Notes: generated from the letters alone by a model not told the origin. A stretch of 64,000 bases of DNA from Acidaminococcus fermentans (GCF_009696675.1 NZ_VULN01000002.1:62001-126000); one strand, 5' to 3'. Counted from the first letter of the stretch, positions 46,214 through 56,354 are shown. Made by a program: numbers and translations.

Positions 46214-46241
46214 ATCATAGCATTTTTCTAAAAATATGCAA
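46214..46241 (-). promoter_or_regulatory. Promoter of the 45616 gene
   Basis: On the - strand, TTGCAT (46241-46236) and TATGAT (46219-46214) are 16 bases apart. Confidence 0.65.
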
Positions 46242-46296
46242 GAAAAATCAGAAAGCGGCTGAAAAAGTTACAGTTTTTGTATAAAATGGTACGGCA

Positions 46297-46331
46297 CAAA
46301 AAAAGAAGCTGTTGCATTTGCAACAGCTTCC
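46297..46331 (-). terminator. Terminator of tRNA-Arg(ACG)
   Basis: GAAGCTGTTGC and GCAACAGCTTC pair around ATTT. On the - strand T7 follows. It has the TG(T/C)TGC core. Confidence 0.9.
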
Positions 46332-46343
46332 TGTACATTCAAT

Positions 46344-46420
<77 letters not shown>

Positions 46421-46556
46421 ATTACCGAACAGTCATTATTATACGGGAAAGGGGAAAATCTGTCAAGGTGTTTTTGAAAAAACGGAAGAAAATCGGAGAT
46501 ATCCGGGAGGAAAGCCGGGACCCTCTAGGCATTTCCGCCCTGATATTATATAATAA

Positions 46557-47882
<1,326 letters not shown>

Positions 47883-47938
47883 GGGGAAGCGGGGCCTGAA
47901 AAGCAGGTTCTGTCTGTATGCACAAAGGGGTTGATTCC

Positions 47939-49063
47939 ATGGATCGCGCCAAAATGGCAGAAGTCAAACGTGTGGTGGTGAAAGTCGGGACCAGTACCAT
48001 TACTTATCCCAACGGCAAGATCAACTATGAAAAAATCGAGAAACTGGCCCGGATCATGACGGACCTCCAGAACCAGGGGAAAGAAATGATCCTGGTGTCT
48101 TCCGGGGCCGGAGCAGCCGGGGTGGGCCGGATGGGCCTGGACGCCAAGCCTTCCACCATTCCCGGGAAACAGGCCTGTGCCGCTGTGGGCCAGGGCATCC
48201 TGATGCATATTTACGAACGGCTTTTCGGGGAATACGGCCAGGTGGTGGCTCAGGTACTGCTGACCAAGTCGGACATGGTGAACCGGCACAGCTATGCCAA
48301 TGCCCGGAATGCGCTCCAGGAGATGATTTCTTGGGGGGTGATTCCCATCATCAACGAAAACGACGTGGTGGCCATCGATGAATTCAAGATCGGGGACAAC
48401 GACAACCTGTCCGCCCTGGTGGCCAGCCTGGCGGATGCGGATCTGGACATCCTGCTGTCGGACATTGACGGACTCTATACCGCCAATCCCAAGACCCATC
48501 CTGAGGCCAAACTGGTTTCTGTGGTGGAGGAAGTGACGCCGGAAATCGAAGCCACTGCCGGAGGAGCCGGATCCAAGAATGCCACCGGCGGCATGCTCAC
48601 CAAGCTCCAGGCGGCCAAGAATGCCATGAGCGCCGGCATTGCCCTGATCATTGCCAACGGAGAGGATCTGGAAATCCTTCGTCGGATCATGAGAGGAGAA
48701 CCAGTGGGGACTCTGTTCGTCCCTCGGGAAAACCATCTCCGGTTCCGGAACCAGTGGCTGGCTTTCGGGTCCAAGATCAGCGGAAAGATCATTGTGGATG
48801 AGGGGCTGGCCAAAGCCCTGCGTCAAAAGGGGAGCTGCAGCATCCTGCCGGTGGGCATTACCGCTGTGGAAGGCAGCTTCGACAGCGGGGACACGGTGAG
48901 TGTCCGGGATCAGGAAGGCCATGAACTGGCCCGGGGCATGACCAACTACAACGCGGAAGACCTGAATCTGATCAAAGGCTGCAAGACCAGCCAGATCGAA
49001 GAAAAGATCGGCTACAAACATTATGATGAAGTCATCCACCGGGACAACCTGGTGGTATTGTAA
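47939..49063 (+). CDS. proB: Glutamate 5-kinase
   Basis: A kinase of about 374 residues that makes glutamyl-5-phosphate, the first step of proline synthesis. VVVKVGTSTITYPNGK, LVSSGAGAAGVGR, and INENDVVAIDEFKIGDND form the kinase core. The C-terminal PUA domain (GSCSILPVGITAVEGSFDSGDTVSV) is present. An in-frame ATG at 47918 lacks a ribosome site; AAAGGGG before 47939 is preferred. It is followed by proA after 15 bases. Confidence 0.96.
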   Translation: MDRAKMAEVKRVVVKVGTSTITYPNGKINYEKIEKLARIMTDLQNQGKEMILVSSGAGAAGVGRMGLDAKPSTIPGKQACAAVGQGILMHIYERLFGEYGQVVAQVLLTKSDMVNRHSYANARNALQEMISWGVIPIINENDVVAIDEFKIGDNDNLSALVASLADADLDILLSDIDGLYTANPKTHPEAKLVSVVEEVTPEIEATAGGAGSKNATGGMLTKLQAAKNAMSAGIALIIANGEDLEILRRIMRGEPVGTLFVPRENHLRFRNQWLAFGSKISGKIIVDEGLAKALRQKGSCSILPVGITAVEGSFDSGDTVSVRDQEGHELARGMTNYNAEDLNLIKGCKTSQIEEKIGYKHYDEVIHRDNLVVL

Positions 49064-49078
49064 GAGGGGGCGGAAACC

Positions 49079-50335
49079 ATGTATGAAGTGGGAATGGTGC
49101 GGACTCAGGGAGAAGCCGCCAAAAAGGCTTCTCTGGAACTGGGCATCCTGAATACCCGGGTAAAGAATGCGATCCTGGAAAGTATGGCGGACGGGCTCTT
49201 GGCGGAAGAAAAGGCCATCCTGGAAGCCAATGCCGTGGATATGGAAGAAGGCCGGAAATCCGGGCTCCGGGACTCTCTCCTGGACCGGCTGCTGTTGACC
49301 CATGACCGGCTGGCCCAGATGGCCAAAGGCATCCGGCAGGTGGCCGGGCTGCCGGATCCGGTGGGGCGGATCCTCAGCGGGGCCAATCTGGCCAACGGAC
49401 TGACCATCACCAAGATTTCCGTGCCTCTGGGGGTGATCGGGATCATCTATGAAGCCCGGCCCAATGTGACCGCCGACGCCATTGCCCTGTGCGTGAAAAG
49501 CGGCAATGCTGTGATCCTGAAGGGGGGCAGGGAAGCCCTCCATTCCAACAAGGCCGTCAGCGATGTGCTGATTGCCTACGGGGAAAAGGCGGGACTGCCC
49601 CAGGGATCGGTTCAGTTCGTCAATGTGCCGGACCGGGCTGCGGTGGATGAACTGATCCATCTGGAAGGCCTGGTGGATGTGGTGATTCCCCGGGGCGGGG
49701 CCGGACTGATCAAAAACGTGGTCCACAATGCCTCTGTACCGGTGATCGAAACAGGTGCCGGGGTGTGCCACACCTATGTGGATGCCTATGCCAATGTGCC
49801 CATGGCGGTGGAAATCGCCATGAACGCCAAAGTGAACCGGCCTTCCACCTGTAATGCCATGGAAACACTGCTGGTCCACAAGGACATTGCGGACGCTTTC
49901 CTGCCGGCCATGCTGGAGGCTTACAAAAAGGCCCATGTGACCATCCTGGGGGATGCCCGGACCCAGGGCTACAGCGGAGACGTGCAGCCTGCCACGGACG
50001 AGGACTGGGCCACGGAATACGGTGACCTGCGGCTTTCCGTGAAGGTGGTGGACAGCCTGGAAGAGGCCGTGGCCCACATCCGCCGGTACGGCACCGGCCA
50101 TTCGGAAGCCATTGTCACGGACAACTACGAAAATGCCCGGAAGTTCCAGCAGCTGGTGGATGCGGCAGCGGTGTATGTGAACGCCTCCACCCGGTTCACT
50201 GACGGGTTCGAATTCGGCTTCGGGGCGGAAATCGGCATCAGCACCCAGAAGCTCCATGCCAGAGGGCCCATGGGCCTGCCGGAACTGACCACCACCAAAT
50301 ATCTGGTCAACGGCAATGGCCAGGTCCGGAAATGA
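49079..50335 (+). CDS. proA: Glutamate-5-semialdehyde dehydrogenase (gamma-glutamyl phosphate reductase)
   Basis: A 418-residue member of the aldehyde dehydrogenase fold that reduces glutamyl phosphate with NADPH. PLGVIGIIYEARPNVTADAIALCVKSGNAVILKGG and NRPSTCNAMETLLVH, containing the catalytic Cys, are ProA landmarks. The length is normal. Together with ProB it gives glutamate semialdehyde for proline. proC is not in the window. Confidence 0.97.
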   Translation: MYEVGMVRTQGEAAKKASLELGILNTRVKNAILESMADGLLAEEKAILEANAVDMEEGRKSGLRDSLLDRLLLTHDRLAQMAKGIRQVAGLPDPVGRILSGANLANGLTITKISVPLGVIGIIYEARPNVTADAIALCVKSGNAVILKGGREALHSNKAVSDVLIAYGEKAGLPQGSVQFVNVPDRAAVDELIHLEGLVDVVIPRGGAGLIKNVVHNASVPVIETGAGVCHTYVDAYANVPMAVEIAMNAKVNRPSTCNAMETLLVHKDIADAFLPAMLEAYKKAHVTILGDARTQGYSGDVQPATDEDWATEYGDLRLSVKVVDSLEEAVAHIRRYGTGHSEAIVTDNYENARKFQQLVDAAAVYVNASTRFTDGFEFGFGAEIGISTQKLHARGPMGLPELTTTKYLVNGNGQVRK

Positions 50336-50444
50336 CCGAAACGACCATGCATAGACAGTAAGAATTTCTGAGTTGTTTACAGACTGTTCATGGGAGATTC
50401 ATAAATCTTTTATACAATAGCAGTATCCATAAGAGAATGAGGGA

Positions 50445-50488
50445 ACGGATGTATGGAGAGCCATTCTCTGTACATCCGTGCTTTTTTT
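50445..50488 (+). terminator. Terminator-type hairpin in front of the MacA-like gene
   Basis: ACGGATGTA (50445-50453) pairs with TACATCCGT (50471-50479), and GAGA/TCTC pairs inside with two wobble pairs between. T7 follows. It lies 37 bases before the next start, too close for another promoter between them. Confidence 0.85.
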
Positions 50489-50524
50489 CCTGCAGGAGCA
50501 GGAGGATGATGGAGGGAAAACAGC

Positions 50525-51598
50525 GTGAACATCGTGCAGAAGCATAAAGTGCTGCTGATAGTCCTGGCAGTCCTGATTGCCGGCGGGGCCGGCGGCTACA
50601 AGTACTACCAGGTCAAAAAGACCCAGGAGGCCGTGGCGGCCACCCGGACCGATGCCGTGCAGCGGGGGGATCTGCGGAAGACCATTTCCGCCACCGGGGC
50701 CCTGAAAGCTCTGGACAACGTGGATATCAACTCCAAGATCACCGGCCGTATCGTCCAGGTCTATGTAACGGAAAACCAGCATGTGACCGCGGGCCAGGCT
50801 CTGGTGAAACTGGATGACACCTCTTTAAAGGCCACCCAGGAAATGAAGCGGGCTGCTCTGGCGGACAAACAGGCCACCTACGAACGGGACCAGGCACTGC
50901 TGGAACAGGGGGCCATTGCCCAAAGCGTATTCGATACGGCAGAAGCCAATTATCGGGTGGCCAAAGCAGAATATGAACAGGCTACGTCCAATGTGAATGA
51001 TACGGTGATCAGCACTCCCATTGACGGGTATGTGATCGGTAAACCCACTCCTGTGGGGCAGACCGTATCCTCCGGTATTTCCACGCCTCAGGTACTGATG
51101 AGTGTGGCCAACCTGGACAAAATGCAGATCTACCTGATGGTGGATGAATCGGATATCGGCCAGATCAAACAGGGGCAGACAGTGGAGTTCACCGTGGACG
51201 CCTATCCCAATGAAACCTTCAAGGGAACCATCAGCCTGATCGGCCGCAGCGCCACCACCACCAACAACGTAAACTACTACACCTGCTATGTGGATGTGGA
51301 AAATTCGGAAGGGAAGCTGCTGCCCACCATGACCGCCCGGGCCAATGTGATCGTGGATGAAATCCAGGATGCCCTGACTGTTTCCAACAAGTGCCTCCAT
51401 ACGGAGAATGGGGAAAAGTATGTGCTGGTCTATGACAAGGCCACCAACACCAGCCGGAAGGTGCCGGTGCAGGTGCTGCTTACCGGGGAAGACCGGGTGG
51501 CGGTCCAGGGGGATCTCCAGCCTGGGGATGAACTGGTGGTGAAGACCACCAAGGCCACCGGCGGCACCAACAACAGACGGATGGGGCCTCCGATCTAA
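50525..51598 (+). CDS. macA: Periplasmic adaptor subunit (MacA/HlyD-type membrane-fusion protein)
   Basis: A 357-residue protein. It has one N-terminal helix anchor (KVLLIVLAVLIAGGAGGYKYY), then a lipoyl half (DINSKITGRIVQVYVTENQHVTAGQALVKLDD), a short helical hairpin of about 70 residues, the second lipoyl half and a beta-barrel domain. It bridges the inner-membrane MacB-type pump to an outer-membrane channel. Translation starts at GTG 50525 after GGAGGG. No TolC gene is in the window. The symbol denotes family; the substrate is unknown. Confidence 0.88.
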   Translation: MNIVQKHKVLLIVLAVLIAGGAGGYKYYQVKKTQEAVAATRTDAVQRGDLRKTISATGALKALDNVDINSKITGRIVQVYVTENQHVTAGQALVKLDDTSLKATQEMKRAALADKQATYERDQALLEQGAIAQSVFDTAEANYRVAKAEYEQATSNVNDTVISTPIDGYVIGKPTPVGQTVSSGISTPQVLMSVANLDKMQIYLMVDESDIGQIKQGQTVEFTVDAYPNETFKGTISLIGRSATTTNNVNYYTCYVDVENSEGKLLPTMTARANVIVDEIQDALTVSNKCLHTENGEKYVLVYDKATNTSRKVPVQVLLTGEDRVAVQGDLQPGDELVVKTTKATGGTNNRRMGPPI

Positions 51599-51615
51599 GA
51601 GACGGGAGGACAGCC

Positions 51616-52314
51616 ATGAACGTCATTGAACTGAAAGACATTGTAAAAAGCTATCAGATGGGGGATACCATCGTCTATGCCCTGAACCATGTAACAGTGG
51701 ATTTCGAACAGGGCAAATTCACTTCCATTGTGGGGCCTTCCGGCAGCGGAAAATCCACCATGATGAACATCCTGGGCTGTCTGGACCGGCCTACTTCCGG
51801 GGAATATTATCTGGAGGGAAAGAACATCGCCAACTACACTGACGATGAACTGGCCCGGACCCGGAACCGGCGGATTGGATTCGTGTTCCAGAGCTTCAAC
51901 CTGCTGAACCGGCTGACGGCGGTGGAAAATGTGGCCCTGCCCCTGATTTACGCCGGGGTGAACCTGGAAGAGCGGACCAAAAGGGCGGAACAGGCCCTGA
52001 CCAATGTGGGGCTGGGGTCCCGGATGTATCACAAACCCAACGAAATGTCCGGGGGCCAGCGGCAGCGGGTGGCCATTGCCCGGGCCCTCATCAACAATCC
52101 GGCCATCATCATGGCCGACGAACCCACCGGGAACCTGGACACCAAATCCACCCTGGAGATCATCGACATCTTCGAGAAGCTGAACCAGGAGGGGAAAACA
52201 GTGATCATGGTTACTCACGAACCGGAACTGGCGGCCATGACCCAGCGGATCCTGGTGATGCGGGACGGCCGGCTGACGGAAGAGAAAGAGGGAGGAGGTC
52301 AGGTGGTTGTTTAG
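51616..52314 (+). CDS. ABC ATPase of MacB/LolD type
   Basis: A 232-residue ATPase: Walker [10 protein letters not shown], family Q-loop region [19 protein letters not shown], signature [15 protein letters not shown], Walker [13 protein letters not shown] and H-loop VTHEPELA. It powers the FtsX-type permease encoded next, with which it overlaps by eight bases. The two are split here, whereas E. coli MacB is a single chain. Confidence 0.94.
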   Translation: MNVIELKDIVKSYQMGDTIVYALNHVTVDFEQGKFTSIVGPSGSGKSTMMNILGCLDRPTSGEYYLEGKNIANYTDDELARTRNRRIGFVFQSFNLLNRLTAVENVALPLIYAGVNLEERTKRAEQALTNVGLGSRMYHKPNEMSGGQRQRVAIARALINNPAIIMADEPTGNLDTKSTLEIIDIFEKLNQEGKTVIMVTHEPELAAMTQRILVMRDGRLTEEKEGGGQVVV

Positions 52315-53521
52315 AGAATGTGTGAAAATGGCCTTTGAAGGGATGCTGGCCAACAAGATCCGGACCTTCCTGACTATGCTGGGGATCATCATCGGGGTGG
52401 GCGCCGTCATCGCCATGGTATCTCTGGGACTGGGGATGCAGCAGAAGGTCAAGGAAAACATCACCAGCATGGGCAGCAACCTGCTGATCGTTATGAGCGG
52501 CGGCCGGACGGCCAATGGCCAGCGGATCGCCAGCGGCAGCGGGGCCAAACTGACCTACGAGGATGCCAAGGCCATCGAAAAGAACGTGGACGGCATCAAG
52601 TATGTGGCCCCGGGGGTGCAGGCCAGCTATCAGCTGGTGGCCGGGAACCAGAACTGGACCTCCCAGGTCCAGGGTGTCACACCCAACATCCTGTCCATCC
52701 GGAACTATTCCATCGATCAGGGCCGGATGTACAGCCAGCGGGATATGAACGGACGGGAACGGGTGTGCGTCATCGGGAAGACCGTGGTGGATACCCTGTT
52801 CCCGGACGGGAATGCTGTGGGGCAGATCATGCGGATCAACAAGGCTCCCTTTACGGTGATCGGGGTGCTGGCTTCCAAGGGACAGTCGGCTATGGGACAG
52901 GACCAGGATGACATTGTGTTCGTTCCCCTGACCACAGCCATGCAGCGGCTCATGGGGCTCACCTATATCCGGAACATCACCATCCAGTGTGAAAATGAAA
53001 ACACAGTGTCCCAGGTCCAGTCCGATGTGGTGACGCTCCTCCGGACCCGGCACAAGATCAAGACGGGAATGGATGACGACTTTTCCGTCCGGGATCTGAC
53101 GGAAATCATCAAGACCGCCCAGGAGACCACTGGGTCCATTACCCTGCTGCTGGCCATTGTGGCCGGAATCAGCCTCCTGGTGGGGGGCATCGGTATCATG
53201 AACATCATGCTGGTGTCCGTTACGGAACGGACCCGGGAAATCGGCATCCGAAAAGCCCTGGGGGCCACCTATCACGATATCCTGCTCCAGTTCCTGGTGG
53301 AATCCATGGTAATCGGGGTCACCGGGGGCACCACTGGCATGATCCTGGGGACGGTGATTTCGGTGATTGCTGCCAAGATCATTGGCTGGCCCATTGTGAT
53401 TTCCATTGCAGCCACCATTATTTCTGTGGTGTTCTCCGTGGGCATCGGCCTGTTTTTCGGCCTCTATCCGGCCAAGAAGGCAGCCCTTCTGGACCCCATC
53501 GACGCCTTGCGCTATGAATGA
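52307..53521 (+). CDS. macB: MacB-type permease (FtsX/MacB core)
   Basis: A 404-residue protein: N-terminal helix (KIRTFLTMLGIIIGVGAVIAMVSLG), periplasmic MacB core domain to about residue 280, then three helices (LLLAIVAGISLLVGGIGIMNIMLVSVTERTREIGIRKALGA). It works by mechanotransmission with MacA. TTG 52307 is the start, with GAGGAGGT 8 bases upstream. A small membrane ORF overlaps its 3' end. Confidence 0.93.
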   Translation: MFRECVKMAFEGMLANKIRTFLTMLGIIIGVGAVIAMVSLGLGMQQKVKENITSMGSNLLIVMSGGRTANGQRIASGSGAKLTYEDAKAIEKNVDGIKYVAPGVQASYQLVAGNQNWTSQVQGVTPNILSIRNYSIDQGRMYSQRDMNGRERVCVIGKTVVDTLFPDGNAVGQIMRINKAPFTVIGVLASKGQSAMGQDQDDIVFVPLTTAMQRLMGLTYIRNITIQCENENTVSQVQSDVVTLLRTRHKIKTGMDDDFSVRDLTEIIKTAQETTGSITLLLAIVAGISLLVGGIGIMNIMLVSVTERTREIGIRKALGATYHDILLQFLVESMVIGVTGGTTGMILGTVISVIAAKIIGWPIVISIAATIISVVFSVGIGLFFGLYPAKKAALLDPIDALRYE

Positions 53522-53681
53522 GGCTCCAAAGCCCACCCTCCGGCAGAAATGGAGAGGGTTCCAAGAATTCCTCCGCCGTCCCAAGACCCGCTTCGACATT
53601 AAAGACCGGGGCCGGGCCCTGGTCCTGTTCCTGACAATTGTGGCAGGACTTATGTGGGTGGTGGAGAAAATAGGAGAATAA
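53514..53681 (+). CDS. Small membrane protein, 55 residues
   Basis: This ORF starts at an ATG eight bases before the macB stop and would be coupled to it. It encodes a basic N-terminal half (KPTLRQKWRGFQEFLRRPKTRFD) and one hydrophobic helix (ALVLFLTIVAGLMWVV). A terminator follows directly. There is no separate ribosome site. I do not recognise a family. The coding call rests on frame, position and composition. Confidence 0.5.
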   Translation: MNEAPKPTLRQKWRGFQEFLRRPKTRFDIKDRGRALVLFLTIVAGLMWVVEKIGE

Positions 53682-53685
53682 AAAA

Positions 53686-53731
53686 GCTTGCTGTCCGTGG
53701 ATGTCTTCCACACGGGCAGCAGGCTTTTTTT
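53686..53731 (+). terminator. Terminator of the MacAB-like operon
   Basis: AAGCTTGCTGTCCGTGGA and TCCACACGGGCAGCAGGCTT pair with small mismatches and are followed by T7. Confidence 0.88.
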
Positions 53732-53732
53732 G

Positions 53733-53840
53733 TCAGCGGCAAACGGTTAACGGTCAACGGCCGGATGATAAAATCTGCAGGCAGATTTTTTGAATAGGGA
53801 ACTCGGAATCCGTAGAGGACGCACTTCGGGCGGCCAGCAA
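53733..53840. repeat. Composite intergenic repeat, second copy
   Basis: It repeats the order seen near 13.1 kb: TGTCAGC with AACGGTCAACGGCCG, an AT-rich hairpin AAATCTGCAGGCAGATTT with TTTTGAAT after it, then CCGTAGAGG with CGCAC and CGGGCGGCC. The third block is shorter and more diverged than at 13.1 kb. Confidence 0.7.
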
Positions 53841-53879
53841 GTTTAACGGATACAAAGGCGAAAAGAGAGAGCATCTGTC

Positions 53880-55079
53880 TTACAGCAGATTCATGAACAG
53901 GGTGATGATCAGCGAGTTTACGATATCCGTAAAAAATCCTCCGCAGATGGGAATGATCAGATAAGCCTTTTCCGAAGGACCATAGACCTTTGTCAGGGAA
54001 TCCATATTGGCCATGGCATTGGGGGTGGCCCCCATACCAAATCCGCAGTGGCCGGAGGACAGGACAGCTGCATCATAATCCCGTCCGCAGCAGGAAAAGG
54101 TGATAAAATAACAGAATGCGGCACAAATGCCTGTCTGGATCAGGAGAATCACCAGCATGGGCAGAGCCAGCCCTGCCAGCTGTTGGAGTTTCAGCCCCAT
54201 CATGGCCAGGGCCAGGAAGAAATTCAGACAGATGGAACCTATGGTGCTGATTTCCGGGACGGGAATATTCTGCCCCTGGCTGTCACTGATATTGCGGATC
54301 AGGATCCCGATAATCATGGAGCCTACATAAGAGGCCATGGTCAGGTGGATCTGGTTGAAAAAGTACGTGATAAAGGTGCCTGCTCCAGAGGCCAGGAATA
54401 AAAGAGCAAGGGCCCAGGTCCCTCGTTCTGGATCCAGCGTTTGTCGAAAATGCGTGTTTTTCTCCAGTTCTGCTTTGGCTTCTTCGTTCTTGAAACCTGA
54501 AGAACTGGTTGTCAGGTGAAGAGAAACAATGCGTTTTCTGGCAACCGGATTGCCAATGAGATTTCCTGCAATCAGGCCATAGGTGGCTGCAGCAATGGCA
54601 ACTGTTAAAGCATTGCTGATGCCCATGTCTTCCAGCAGAGGAGCGAAAGCAGCAGAAGTTCCATGGCCTCCTGTCAGGGGCAGAGAACCCAACGCCAATC
54701 CCAGCAGAGGCGGAAGACCGAAGAAGTGACACAGCAGGGCACCGGCCGTATTCTGGAGAACTATCAGAACAGCTACAACCGCCATAAAGACAATCAGTGT
54801 CTTACCTCCTTTTTTAACCATGGAAATGCTGGCGGAAAACCCCACACTGGTAAAAAAGAGATTCATGAAAACACTTTGAAGACTGGTGTCCAGAGTCAGA
54901 TTCAGCAGGTTGAGTTCAAAAAGGGAAAACTGGAGAAGTGCAAAAACAATTCCTCCGATTACCGGACTGGGAATACAGTATGTCTGGAAAAATGCAATTC
55001 TCTTTTTCAGGACGGATCCCAGATAGAATACGATAACGGCCAAAGCCATGGTATGATAAAGATTCAGGGATATAGTCAT
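53880..55079 (-). CDS. GltS-family Na+/amino acid carrier, copy 2
   Basis: A 399-residue carrier with about ten to twelve helices. The two re-entrant repeat motifs are GSLPLTGGHGTSAAFAPL and SSGHCGFGMGATPNAMANM. It is well diverged from the GltS at 41018, and codon use is more AT-rich, with more AGA and TTT than in neighbours. It follows the FolD-like gene on the same strand with a 58-base gap. The substrate may be glutamate or another acidic or hydroxy amino acid. Confidence 0.9.
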   Translation of the reverse strand: MTISLNLYHTMALAVIVFYLGSVLKKRIAFFQTYCIPSPVIGGIVFALLQFSLFELNLLNLTLDTSLQSVFMNLFFTSVGFSASISMVKKGGKTLIVFMAVVAVLIVLQNTAGALLCHFFGLPPLLGLALGSLPLTGGHGTSAAFAPLLEDMGISNALTVAIAAATYGLIAGNLIGNPVARKRIVSLHLTTSSSGFKNEEAKAELEKNTHFRQTLDPERGTWALALLFLASGAGTFITYFFNQIHLTMASYVGSMIIGILIRNISDSQGQNIPVPEISTIGSICLNFFLALAMMGLKLQQLAGLALPMLVILLIQTGICAAFCYFITFSCCGRDYDAAVLSSGHCGFGMGATPNAMANMDSLTKVYGPSEKAYLIIPICGGFFTDIVNSLIITLFMNLL

Positions 55080-55137
55080 GGTAATACCTCCTTTTCAAGA
55101 GATGGAAGGACAGTGTCTTTTTGCTGCCGTCATTCTT

Positions 55138-56028
55138 TTATCCATTTTCAGGGGATGGGCGGCCAAGGACCAGGAACGGTCTGGATGCTTTTTCAGCTGC
55201 TTCCAGTACATGCCGGGCCAGTATGGCTGTAGTGACGGAACCGACGCCGCCGGGAACCGGGGTGATGGCGTCCACAATAGGGGATACGTTGGAAAAATCC
55301 ACATCGCCGCAGATTCCCCCGTTTTCTGCAGGGTTGATGCCCACATCGATGAGGGTCTGTCCTGGACGGACCATGGAGGCGGTAACCAGGTTCCGGCAGC
55401 CGGCGGCGGAAACGATGATGTCAGCGGACCGGCAGTACTTCCCCACATCTTTTGTCCGGATGTGGCAGATGGTGACGGTGGCTTCCCGTTTCAGAAATTC
55501 CATGGCAACAGGCCGGCCGATGACCAGGCTGGATCCGATTACCACCACATCCCTGCCTTTGACAGGGATATCGTAATGATCCAGGATTTCCATACAGGCA
55601 GCGGCGGTGCAGGGGGAATATCCGGTGGGAGCTCCGGTAAAAAGCCCGGCCAGAGATGCATCCGTGATTCCGTCCACGTCTTTTTCAGGGGCAAGAGAAG
55701 CCCGGATCAGAGCATCATCAAAAGCCGGTGGGAAAGGACGAAAAATCAGGCATCCGTGAATGGACATATCCTGATTGACCTGGCGGATCAGACGGAGCAG
55801 ATCCTGCTGTCGGCAGTTTTCCGGAAGGATCTGGGGACGGCAGGTGATGCCGATGCTGCTGCAGCGTTTCTGGATGCTGGTCTGATACCGTACATCACTG
55901 AGCCGGTTTCCAATCCGGATCAGGGCCAGGACCGGTTCCACACCTTTTTCTTTCAGCAGGGAAGCCTGGTTCTGCAGAGAGGGCAGCAGGGCTGCGCTTA
56001 CGGTTTTACCAATCAGTAATCTGGACAT
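55138..56028 (-). CDS. FolD-like methylenetetrahydrofolate dehydrogenase lacking cyclohydrolase residues
   Basis: A 296-residue FolD-family protein. NADP site IGSSLVIGRPVAM, KDVDG (folate Asp) and TPVPGGVGSVT are kept. The position of the catalytic Lys (E. coli Lys54, in YVxxK) holds Ile52 (YQTSI). The partner Gln of VQLPLP (E. coli Gln98) is Phe96 (LIFRPFP). In characterised FolD proteins this Lys is needed for cyclohydrolase but not for dehydrogenase, so a dehydrogenase-only or altered function is inferred. GGAGGAATATCC precedes the ATG. It has a leader with a terminator upstream. Confidence 0.88.
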   Translation of the reverse strand: MSRLLIGKTVSAALLPSLQNQASLLKEKGVEPVLALIRIGNRLSDVRYQTSIQKRCSSIGITCRPQILPENCRQQDLLRLIRQVNQDMSIHGCLIFRPFPPAFDDALIRASLAPEKDVDGITDASLAGLFTGAPTGYSPCTAAACMEILDHYDIPVKGRDVVVIGSSLVIGRPVAMEFLKREATVTICHIRTKDVGKYCRSADIIVSAAGCRNLVTASMVRPGQTLIDVGINPAENGGICGDVDFSNVSPIVDAITPVPGGVGSVTTAILARHVLEAAEKASRPFLVLGRPSPENG

Positions 56029-56057
56029 TGGATATTCCTCCTTGGCCTGACAGGAAA

Positions 56058-56192
56058 TAAAAAAGCCTGACGGCAGCTGCAGTGCAGTTGGTCAGGCCTT
56101 CTAAACAGAGGGTAATGAAGGAGATTCAGTACCCTGTCTATAAGGGGTTTGAAATTTGTTATACTATACCACAGCAAACAGGAATCCTGCAA
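56058..56192 (-). promoter_or_regulatory. Promoter and attenuator-like leader of the FolD-like/GltS-like transcript
   Basis: On the - strand, TTGCAG (56192-56187) and TATAGT (56168-56163) are 18 bases apart. The leader contains a hairpin built on TACCC...GGGTA (plus 56105-56114 with 56130-56137). It then has a 14-bp terminator (plus 56065-56071 with 56091-56097, CAGCTGC/GCAGTTG inside) followed by T7 before the ribosome site. The terminator precedes the coding start by about 30 bases. Confidence 0.7.
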
Positions 56193-56229
56193 GTGGTATT
56201 TTCTGAAAAATCGATTTTCCAAAATATTC

Positions 56230-56354
56230 TTGACAGAATAGCCGGACCATGCTATGATTCACCTAAATCGTCGAGTATATGGGTTGCAGGATAACCTTCT
56301 GGAACCGACATATGGGAGGCTGACAAAAGAGTTTTCTTTTTGTCGGCTTTTTTT
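56230..56354 (+). promoter_or_regulatory. Promoter and attenuator-like leader of the DUF3870/SHMT-like transcript
   Basis: A perfect TTGACA (56230-56235) and TATGAT (56253-56258) are 17 bases apart. The leader, from about 56265, can pair TATATG with CATATG around GGTT-GCAGGAT-AACC. A terminator GCTGACAAAA/TTTTTGTCGGC with T7 follows (56319-56354). CCGACA (56305-56310) can pair with TGTCGG (56341-56346) of the terminator, giving an alternative fold. I recognise no known riboswitch class. Confidence 0.7.

Noticed and set aside
56265-56320. Purine, FMN, THF, ZTP, glycine or preQ1 riboswitch upstream of DUF3870
   Set aside because: Isolated words such as GGAUAACC or AUAUGG resemble parts of known classes, but none of the conserved cores is complete.
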